6,381 bases of DNA, from positions 1-6,381 of the forward strand of contig JACDEC010000178.1 in assembly GCA_013816645.1 (NCBI GenBank), given 5' to 3'. The position numbers were made by a program, and so were the translations under genes. Source of the stretch: Planctomycetota bacterium. Lineage in GTDB: Bacteria; Planctomycetota; UBA11346. Positions 1 to 5,754 of the stretch are shown here, piece by piece; the stretch's first letter is position 1, and each line of letters starts with the position of its first letter. Under the pieces are notes generated by a model, which worked only from the letters and a program-made list of their open reading frames with translations, was not told where the DNA came from and did not search any database.

Positions 1-1090
1 CGGCGTTGGATTCGCCGGTTGCCACGGCGGCGCGAGCACGCTGGCTGTGGAAAGGACACCGGCTCATGGCCGCCGATGGCGTGCGCTTCCTGCTGCCGGC
101 GACACCGTCGATCATCGCCGAATGGGACCGGCCCAGGATCGCCGGCGGCGAAGCCTACCAACCGCAACTGCTCCAGGTCGCGCTGTGGGATGTCGGCACC
201 GTCCAGCCGGTGGCATGGGTCCAGGTCCCGTGCCGCGGCAAGGGCCATGGCGAGCGCAGCGCGATTCTGCGCCTGCTCGACACCCTGCAGCCCGGCGATG
301 TGCTGCTGCTGGATCGCGGCTTCCCGTCACGCCGCCTGCTGCATGAACTGGTCGCGCGCGGCATCCACTTCGTCATCCGCATGACCGCCAGCGGCGTGAA
401 GGACTTCGCCGAGGTCGAGCGCTTCCTCGCCGGCCGCTCGGCCGATGCCGAAGCCGACTTCGCGTACCGCGATCCCGACACGGACGGACCGCTGCACGAG
501 CGCCTGCGCCTGGTCCGGCGCACCGACGCTGATGGTGGCGTACGTGTCCTGGTCACCGACCTGCGCGATCGCGAGACCTACACCAAGGATGACCTGTTCG
601 CGGTCTATTGCCGGCGCTGGGGCATCGAGAACGCCTTCCGCGACCTCAAGATCCGCTACGAAGCCGAACACTTCCATGGCACTACGCCGCAGTTCATCGA
701 GCAGGAACTCATCGTCCTCATGCTGACCATGCTGCTCGAAAGCATGGTCGAGGAGACCGCCATCCTGACGCTGCCGCCATCCGAACGACCGCGTGGCGAC
801 AACCCGCGGCCGAAGCGACACAACCGAGCGGCACTGGGAGATCGCCTGCCGACGTTGCTAGGCATCGCCCTGCACACGCGCGTTCCGAGACATCTGCGGC
901 AGGCATTCACCCGCGGTATGGCCGCCATCAGCCGATGCCGAAACAGAGTCTGCCGGCCGCGATCCTATCCGCGGATCTGCAAGTCGCAGTACGGCCGCTG
1001 GCGATTCGAACGGAAGGCCAAAGGCGATGAAAGCAGCGCTGCCGCGTGAGATCATGCCGGTGTAGCAGGGTGCAAAGTCAACGGCATTGG
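1..1090 (+). mobile_element. IS4-family insertion sequence, right-hand part (left end outside window)
   Basis: The element is recognised from its DDE transposase, which fills 1-1049 and has the IS4 YREK signature. After the transposase stop there are only about 40 bases before sequence that reads as part of a different protein (FWRWH motif near 1112-1126). The right end is therefore placed at roughly 1065-1090, in the stretch ending in ggcattggg. This boundary is an estimate: the left inverted repeat and target duplication are outside the window, so neither the terminal repeats nor the duplication can be confirmed. The element lies in the same orientation as the downstream genes and could supply readthrough transcription to them. 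Confidence 0.7.
3..1049 (+). CDS. IS4-family DDE transposase, 5'-partial
   Basis: This enzyme would cut and rejoin the ends of its insertion sequence by two-metal DDE chemistry. Numbering from the TTG at position 6, the first aspartate is D24 (AADG, codon 75-77). The second is D103 in LLLDRGF (codon 312-314). The glutamate is E208 in YCRRWGIENAFRDLK, which fits Y-x2-R-x3-E-x6-K exactly (Y201, R204, E208, K215). All catalytic residues are therefore present. About 348 codons are visible, against roughly 400-450 usual for the family. The frame is open to the left edge, so the N-terminal DNA-binding part probably lies upstream and the TTG is not taken as the true start. The C-terminus is basic and ends normally at a TGA, so the visible part looks intact. 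The IS4 family call is firm; the subgroup is not resolved. Confidence 0.9.
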   Translation, partial: ALDSPVATAARARWLWKGHRLMAADGVRFLLPATPSIIAEWDRPRIAGGEAYQPQLLQVALWDVGTVQPVAWVQVPCRGKGHGERSAILRLLDTLQPGDVLLLDRGFPSRRLLHELVARGIHFVIRMTASGVKDFAEVERFLAGRSADAEADFAYRDPDTDGPLHERLRLVRRTDADGGVRVLVTDLRDRETYTKDDLFAVYCRRWGIENAFRDLKIRYEAEHFHGTTPQFIEQELIVLMLTMLLESMVEETAILTLPPSERPRGDNPRPKRHNRAALGDRLPTLLGIALHTRVPRHLRQAFTRGMAAISRCRNRVCRPRSYPRICKSQYGRWRFERKAKGDESSAAA

Positions 1091-1411
1091 GTGCGCACCG
1101 CCGATGACATGTTCTGGCGCTGGCATAGTGAGGTGGATAAGGTCAGGGAGGATTATGCCGCCGACAAAGCGGCGGTGGTCAGCATGGACGTCTTGAACAG
1201 AACCACGGTGGTCGTGGAATTCGACTTGCCGGTGTCGTTCGATGCCCCTGCCATCAATACCGCTCAGTTGAGGAGGACCAGCCTGACGGTGAACAATCGG
1301 CCCGCCTCGCGTGCGACGACCTTGGATAACAAGACCTTCACGTTCACTGTCGCGATACCACCGCGTAGAATATCGACGATAAAGTTGACGGGAAATCGTG
1401 GTGTCAAATGA
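1091..1411 (+). pseudogene. C-terminal remnant of a type-3 copper protein (tyrosinase/hemocyanin-like), cut by the IS
   Basis: About 105 codons of non-IS coding sequence end at TGA 1409-1411. The open frame runs back to a GTG at 1046 inside the IS end, but that leading segment (residues 1-16) has no protein character and is probably IS DNA read through. The host part starts near VRTADDMFWRWHSEVDK. An aromatic-W-R-W-H followed by a spaced acidic/basic helix resembles the region of the last CuB histidine in tyrosinases and arthropod hemocyanins (FWRWH/FYRWH...ID). The candidate copper ligand is the His at 1124-1126. The remaining ~80 residues are rich in alternating hydrophobic strands (TTVVVEFDLPVSF, TFTFTVAIPP), consistent with the C-terminal beta-sandwich of those proteins or a generic Ig-like domain. 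CuA and the other CuB histidines are missing here. It lies 31 bp before an exported HEAT-like gene and upstream of a SCO-like copper protein, which supports a copper role. The alternative is the tail of some other Ig-domain protein. Confidence 0.55.
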
Positions 1412-1442
1412 CCACGGCATCACCGTCGACGCGGGGGATTGA

Positions 1443-3125
1443 GTGCGGTCCGTACTACCCATTCCGATCCTGCTCCTCCTGGCCTTCCAACAGGCGGGAT
1501 TGGGATCCGATGCCAGCGGTGAAGAGCCGCCGACGTTGATCCAATCCGAGCGCTCGCAGGAGGAGACAGACCGGATCGCGACAGCGAGAAAGCTTGTACT
1601 GCTGGGGTACCTCCAGCGATACGAGACCTCCCTGAGCAAAGATGGCGACTCTCGATGGGTTAGCATGATGGCCGACCTTCCCCTGGACCAAGAAACCGCG
1701 ATGGCGGTCATACGTCGGTACATCGCGGATCCGAATCCGGCAATACGCGCGTCTGCCATCCACTGGCTGAGAACGCGTTTCCCTGACGCCGTTGCCGGAG
1801 ATCTGCTTGAACAGGTCGTTCAGACGATCGAAGGCGATCGTGATATCGCGGGATACGAGGCAGCAGAAGCCCTCTGTAACACCGAGGGCGTAGATACCGT
1901 CATCGCTGGGCGGATCGCCCGGGCGCTGAAAAGGAAAGACCTGTCCTATCGGATGCGTGCCTCGACCCTTCGCGCCATTGGTCGCATCGGATCGACGGAT
2001 CCCCAGGTGCTGCAGGTCATCAGGCTCAACTTGACCGACCGCAATGCGGACGTTGCGTACGCTGCCTACGCTGCGCTCGCCCTGGCAAGTCCTGAGCTTG
2101 CAGCAACCGGCACGGAGGATCTGCCCTCGGCGCTGCGCGGGGATTCGGCTTTTTCCGCCTTGCGGCACGCCGCGAAGGAGTTGAGTCCCGCGGCGCTGGG
2201 CGACCTGTTGGCGCCGTTGATCGCCGACGCATCCACGCCAGCCGCCATCAAAGCGCGGGCCTTGGAAGCGGCGACGGAGCGGTCGCTGTCCAGTCTGGCC
2301 GTGCTCACGGCGGCGCTCGCGTGCATAGGCGGATCGCCCTATCGACTCGAATCCGCAGCAAAGGCGTATGTCTCGTCGTTCGCGCCGGAAGGCCGGCCGG
2401 CAGCCGAGGTGCTCGCGATGGCTGGCGCGGGCGAGGAGCCCGTGCGTGCGGTCGTCGCAATGTACGCCCTCACCCGCTTCGGTGCGGGCGGTGCCTTCGC
2501 GGTCCAACGCGTCACCGAGCGGCTTGCGAAGCTGTCGGGGCCGCTCCACACCGACCACATCGGGGCGATCCTCCATTTCCTGCAGTCGCAGGGTGCTGCC
2601 GCGCGCAGCGCTGCGCCAATCGTTGCCGGGCTGCTCCGCGAGGACTCCATCGCGCATCGTGACGTTTCCAAGATGATGGCGGAGATCGTCCGCGCCTTCG
2701 CCGCGTGCACGCTCGCCGAGATCGGGGCTCCCGCTCAGGCCATGCCGCACCTCATCGACATGGTCGCCAACGGCGAGACAACGCACGCCATCGCAGCCGC
2801 CTCGAGGGCGATTCCCCGACTCCTCGAGAGGGAAAGAGCCATGGCGGCGCCATATCTGCTGCGCCCGCTGAAGGACGATTTTATCGATGGCGCCGTCAAC
2901 CTGAGCGTGTTTGCCCACATGGTCTCGTCCAATCCTGCCCTGAATACGAGCGCACGCATTGAGGCCATCAGGGCCCTCGTGGCCATCAACGGTGACGCAC
3001 TGCGCTCGGCGCGCCAGTTGCTCGAGCGACGCGCAGCGGATAATCCGGAGGAAATGGAATTCGTGCAGCCTTTGCCAGTGAGGTATCAGAACCTTGCCGC
3101 TGACGCATTGAAGGCTGTCCCATGA
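1443..3125 (+). CDS. Exported HEAT-repeat-like (alpha-solenoid) protein
   Basis: The 560-residue product opens with a signal-peptide-like segment (VLPIPILLLLAF, residues 4-15, likely cleavage near 21-25), so it is probably periplasmic or secreted. The rest is almost entirely paired amphipathic helices typical of HEAT/PBS-lyase-like repeats. Clear units lie near residues 84-113 (ADPNPAIRASAIHWL), 133-165 and 166-216 (YRMRASTLRAIGRIG; DRNADVAYAAYAALAL), with weaker alanine-rich helical units to about 550. No catalytic motif was seen; such solenoids normally act as protein-binding scaffolds. The GTG start is well fixed: an in-frame TGA sits immediately upstream (1440-1442) and a GGGGG-containing Shine-Dalgarno lies at about 1432-1437. 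The gene follows the copper-protein remnant after 31 bp and overlaps the SCO-like gene by ATGA, implying one operon. I infer a role in assembling or partnering the copper enzyme; the exact function is unknown. Confidence 0.85.
   Translation: MRSVLPIPILLLLAFQQAGLGSDASGEEPPTLIQSERSQEETDRIATARKLVLLGYLQRYETSLSKDGDSRWVSMMADLPLDQETAMAVIRRYIADPNPAIRASAIHWLRTRFPDAVAGDLLEQVVQTIEGDRDIAGYEAAEALCNTEGVDTVIAGRIARALKRKDLSYRMRASTLRAIGRIGSTDPQVLQVIRLNLTDRNADVAYAAYAALALASPELAATGTEDLPSALRGDSAFSALRHAAKELSPAALGDLLAPLIADASTPAAIKARALEAATERSLSSLAVLTAALACIGGSPYRLESAAKAYVSSFAPEGRPAAEVLAMAGAGEEPVRAVVAMYALTRFGAGGAFAVQRVTERLAKLSGPLHTDHIGAILHFLQSQGAAARSAAPIVAGLLREDSIAHRDVSKMMAEIVRAFAACTLAEIGAPAQAMPHLIDMVANGETTHAIAAASRAIPRLLERERAMAAPYLLRPLKDDFIDGAVNLSVFAHMVSSNPALNTSARIEAIRALVAINGDALRSARQLLERRAADNPEEMEFVQPLPVRYQNLAADALKAVP
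3110..3114 (+). promoter_or_regulatory. Shine-Dalgarno (gaagg) of the SCO-like gene
   Basis: A gaagg lies 7 nt before the ATG at 3122, within the end of the HEAT-like gene. It supports the first of two consecutive ATG codons (ATGATG) as the start and, with the ATGA overlap, translational coupling between the two genes. Confidence 0.55.
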
Positions 3126-3796
3126 TGTTTCCGGCCCTGCTCCTGGCATTCGCTGGTGGTGCCTCGATCTTCGCTGCGGACCTCTGCTGCGCTCCGGACA
3201 CCGGCGAGGGAACTCCTCGCGACTTCGTCACGACGTGGGCGGAGCCAGCGGAACGCGAACGGATCCCCCTCGATTTCACCTTCGTCCATCACGATGGATC
3301 CGTTGTCGACGCTGGGATCCTGCGCGGCAGTCCGGTCGTGCTTGCCTTCGCATATACCCGCTGCACGAACCCGCTCAAATGCACCGCGACCATGGCCTCC
3401 ATGGTCAGCCTGAAGAAGGCCATACGTGACGAGGCGCGACTGCAGAATGCACGGATCATCGTCGTCAGCTATGATGCCTACCTGGACGACGCCGCTTCGG
3501 TGACGGCGTACTCGCAGGTTCACGACCTGCGACTCGACGGTTCCGCCCAGTTCCTCGTACCTATTCCTGGATCGAACGAGCGGTTATTCAAGGAATGGGG
3601 AGTCCTCGCGACGGCAACGGACCTCGGCGTCTCGCTGCATGCCAACCAGTTGTTCATACTTGATTCCCATGCACGGGTAGCGCGCAGATATAGCGTCCTT
3701 CGGCCGGATGAGTCAAGTGTACTCGAGGATCTACGGCTACTATCCAGCGAGAGCTCCGCCGAGGCTGATGCCCCGCGCCTGGCACTGGACGATTAG
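3122..3796 (+). CDS. SCO1/SenC-like exported copper-binding protein with a CX5C site
   Basis: SCO proteins are thioredoxin-fold, membrane-anchored or periplasmic proteins that deliver copper, classically to the CuA site of cytochrome oxidase, using CxxxC plus a distal His. This 224-residue product has a hydrophobic N-terminal segment (residues 2-19) consistent with a signal peptide or anchor. A thioredoxin-like core follows: PLDFTFVHHDGSVVD, then a strand PVVLAFAYTRC. The metal-site cysteines are C81 and C87 (YTRCTNPLKC), a CX5C spacing instead of CX3C. The distal His is H173 (VSLHANQLFILDSHARV), followed by the family's typical strand and D181. A CC pair at 22-23 lies just after the likely signal. 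Length matches the family. The gene overlaps the HEAT-like gene by 4 bp, so it is probably co-transcribed. In this operon it most likely metallates the upstream type-3 copper protein rather than cytochrome oxidase; that is inference. Confidence 0.8.
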   Translation: MMFPALLLAFAGGASIFAADLCCAPDTGEGTPRDFVTTWAEPAERERIPLDFTFVHHDGSVVDAGILRGSPVVLAFAYTRCTNPLKCTATMASMVSLKKAIRDEARLQNARIIVVSYDAYLDDAASVTAYSQVHDLRLDGSAQFLVPIPGSNERLFKEWGVLATATDLGVSLHANQLFILDSHARVARRYSVLRPDESSVLEDLRLLSSESSAEADAPRLALDD

Positions 3797-3798
3797 CC

Positions 3799-3879
3799 GG
3801 GACTATCCAGGCGATCCTCGACGACATCTACGCCAGCGCCAAGCGCAAGCGCGAGGTCGAGATCACCGTCCCGGCCTGA
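3799..3879 (+). pseudogene. C-terminal fragment of a Gfo/Idh/MocA-type oxidoreductase
   Basis: Twenty-six codons ending at TGA 3877-3879 read GTIQAILDDIYASAKRKREV followed by EITVPA. An alpha-helix with (A/I)-x-x-(I/V)-Y-x-S-A followed by basic residues and a short VEI strand is the usual last element of NAD(P)-dependent Gfo/Idh/MocA sugar dehydrogenases. Codon use is GC-ending like the genes to the right. There is no start codon or upstream domain: the similarity begins within a few bases of the SCO-like stop (3794-3796), and an in-frame stop lies at 3766-3768. I read it as a decapitated gene left at a rearrangement junction. Such dehydrogenases often neighbour glycosidase genes, as here. 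The fragment is short, so chance resemblance remains possible. Confidence 0.5.
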
Positions 3880-3927
3880 GCTGTTGACCACGCGCGCTGG
3901 TGCGTGGATCGTGGCAGGCGCCGCGCC

Positions 3928-3949
3928 GGCCGCCGGGTATCCGGCGGCC
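3928..3949. terminator. GC-rich hairpin between convergent genes, possible terminator
   Basis: A perfect 9-bp stem (ggccgccgg / ccggcggcc) with a 4-base gtat loop lies in the 111-bp gap between the plus-strand dehydrogenase fragment and the minus-strand glycosidase-like gene. Its position suits a two-way terminator for convergent transcripts. Neither side has a clear T-tract, so classic intrinsic termination is not assured. Nothing else was recognised in 3880-3990. Confidence 0.4.
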
Positions 3950-3990
3950 TGTCGCGTTCCCACGCGGATGCTTGTTCGGCATCCCGACGT

Positions 3991-5691
3991 TCACCCCACG
4001 TGGTAGGCCTCGGCGGTGAGGTCGACGGGAAGCCGTTCGACCGAAGTCATGCGCACCTCGACCGGACCGGCGCGCAGGCGTTCGGCGGGGATCTCGCCGG
4101 CGGCCCATGACAGGCCGCTCCAGATCGCCTTGTCGTAGCTGACGTCGATGGCCACCGGCTTGCCGCCCTGGGTGGCGCTGATGGTCAGCATCTTGCCCAT
4201 GGTCGTGCCGGTGGGCGGGGCGCCGCCGCTGGTGCGTTTGGCGCTGCCGTTCTGGCGTTGGCGCAGGATCAGGCGCAGCCGGCCGTTGGTCGGCGCGGCG
4301 ACGCTGAAGCGGATGGCGTTGTCGCCGTCGGCGACCGACTGGACCGACTGCTTCTCGCTGCGCTCGACGATGACCACGTCGTCCTGGACGCCGAGTTCGT
4401 TGGCCGCGTCGGCGTAGCCGCCCGAAGCGACCACCGCCATCTGCTCGGGGCCGAGTACGATGCGGTCCCCGGAGAGGCGCGGGGTGAAGCCGCCGTCGCG
4501 GAAGAGGATGCGGGTGGCGGGACCGGGCAGGGTCAGCTCGGCGACCGACTGGCCCGAGTTGACCACGCAGTACAGGGTTCCGCGCTCGCCCACCGCGGCG
4601 AAGCCGTAGGGCGCGCCGCTGCCCGGCAGTGGTCCAAAGGTGCTGAAGGTCCCGGCCTTCTGCAACGGCAGGTACAACGCCTGGGCCTTGGCGAACCAGC
4701 CGGCGTCGCGGTCGTCGAGCAGGTCGAGGTTGCCGTAGTAGGTGTTCACCCAGCCGCCGCGCGCCAGCGAGAGCAGCAGCATGCCCTTCCACGCGACCTT
4801 ACCGCGGTGGTAGCAGGTGCCGGTGGTGCCGACCATGAAGCCGGCGTTGTCGATGCGCTTGAGCTCGAAGCCCTGGAGCTCGTAGGCGCGCACGAGATGG
4901 TCGGAATAGACGTCCTTTGAGCGCCAGAAGCTCACTGCCGGGACGTCGGCCGGGCGCGGATCGCCGCAATAGAAGGTGTCGATCGCGTCGAGCCAGCGGG
5001 TGTCCAGCGACTTGCGCAGTTCGACGTCGGTGCCGCCCTGCAGGCTGGATTCCTCGAAGCCGTTGTAGGCCATGACCACGGCTTCCGGGTGCTCGCGCTT
5101 GAAGATATTCAGCGCGCTGCGGAAGGCCTGGCCGTTGAGCGCGCGGATCTCGGAGAGCAGCAGCGTCATCATATGTTCGGGCAGGCAGGCATACTGGTCG
5201 AGGAAGTCGAGTTTGAAGACGCGCACGCCGCGACGGTACCAGTGGTCGAAGGTCGCCATCAGGTCGGGCAGGAAGCCGCCGGCGAACATGCAGGCGCCGT
5301 GCGCCCGATCGCCGACCCATTGGATCGAATCCTTCCAGGCGGGCACCGGCTTCATCCGCGAGGTGGCCAGCGAGTTGCAGCCGAACCACAGGCCGGGCAG
5401 CACGCCGTGCTGCTTGCAGGCGGCCAGCCATTCGTCGCCGTCGTCCTGCCAGTGCGGGCGGCGCCAGCCGCGGTAGCCGCCGTCCGGCGCGTGCCAGAAG
5501 GCGTCCATGAGGTAGCAGTCGAGCTTCACGCCGGCGCGGCGCAGGCGAAGGAAGTGGTCGAACTGGCGCATGGCGATGTCGCGGGTCAGCTCGACGTTGT
5601 CGGACAGTTCGTCGTAGGACGACCAGTTGATGTAGACGGCGAGGGGGCGGTCGAGCATGTGCGGTCCCGGGTGTTTGTGAGGATTGTCCAT
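3991..5691 (-). CDS. Intracellular glycoside hydrolase-like TIM-barrel protein (alpha-galactosidase/clan GH-D-like)
   Basis: The 566-residue product has no signal peptide and is probably cytoplasmic. Residues about 15-320 look like a (beta/alpha)8 barrel resembling GH36/GH27-type enzymes: strand ends LDCYLMDAFW (D63), GLWFGCN (100-106) and VFKLDFLDQY (158-167). D162 in KLDF sits where clan GH-D enzymes carry the nucleophile of their K-x-D motif. D238 or D244 (IDTFYCGDPRPAD) are candidates for the acid/base. Residues about 335-430 form a beta domain typical after such barrels, and about 455-566 a further beta-rich region of unknown role. The substrate cannot be read from the sequence. The first ATG (5691) lacks a good ribosome site and lies inside a repeated motif; the second, M12 at 5658, just before LDRPLAVYINWSSYD, may be the true start. 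The divergent AraC-type gene is the likely regulator. Confidence 0.7.
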   Translation of the reverse strand: MDNPHKHPGPHMLDRPLAVYINWSSYDELSDNVELTRDIAMRQFDHFLRLRRAGVKLDCYLMDAFWHAPDGGYRGWRRPHWQDDGDEWLAACKQHGVLPGLWFGCNSLATSRMKPVPAWKDSIQWVGDRAHGACMFAGGFLPDLMATFDHWYRRGVRVFKLDFLDQYACLPEHMMTLLLSEIRALNGQAFRSALNIFKREHPEAVVMAYNGFEESSLQGGTDVELRKSLDTRWLDAIDTFYCGDPRPADVPAVSFWRSKDVYSDHLVRAYELQGFELKRIDNAGFMVGTTGTCYHRGKVAWKGMLLLSLARGGWVNTYYGNLDLLDDRDAGWFAKAQALYLPLQKAGTFSTFGPLPGSGAPYGFAAVGERGTLYCVVNSGQSVAELTLPGPATRILFRDGGFTPRLSGDRIVLGPEQMAVVASGGYADAANELGVQDDVVIVERSEKQSVQSVADGDNAIRFSVAAPTNGRLRLILRQRQNGSAKRTSGGAPPTGTTMGKMLTISATQGGKPVAIDVSYDKAIWSGLSWAAGEIPAERLRAGPVEVRMTSVERLPVDLTAEAYHVG

Positions 5692-5754
5692 ATACGATAT
5701 ATCTGCATATACCTTGGCTAGACCGGTGATTGTGCTGCTGATAGGCTGTTTGTG
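5689..5754. promoter_or_regulatory. Divergent promoter/operator region of the glycosidase-like and AraC-type genes
   Basis: This short, AT-rich stretch in otherwise GC-rich DNA must hold the promoters of two divergent genes. It contains two direct copies of CATATAC (5689-5695 and 5706-5712), 17 bp apart start to start, flanking the perfect palindrome GATATATC (5696-5703). Paired direct half-sites are usual for AraC-family operators, although the common spacing is nearer 21 bp. No convincing -35/-10 pair was assigned on either strand. The left copy overlaps the upstream ATG of the glycosidase-like gene, which argues for the later start at 5658 or for an operator overlapping translation initiation. 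Confidence 0.45.

Noticed and set aside
327..821. 164-codon minus-strand frame within the transposase gene
   Set aside because: It is antisense to a transposase with all catalytic residues; there is no independent evidence for a gene.
1455..3149. 564-codon open frame on the minus strand, opposite the HEAT-like gene
   Set aside because: Its composition (rich in R, G, H, Q with no domain pattern) looks like an antisense shadow of a GC-rich gene. The plus-strand reading has a signal-like N-terminus, repeat pattern, ribosome site and ATGA overlap.
3863..4792. 309-codon minus-strand frame overlapping the glycosidase-like gene
   Set aside because: It is an arginine/proline-rich out-of-frame reading of the 3' half of the glycosidase-like gene, with no recognisable domain.
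5714..5745. TTGGCT...GATAGG as a sigma-70 promoter for the AraC-type gene
   Set aside because: The 20-bp spacing and poor -10 box make it no better than chance.
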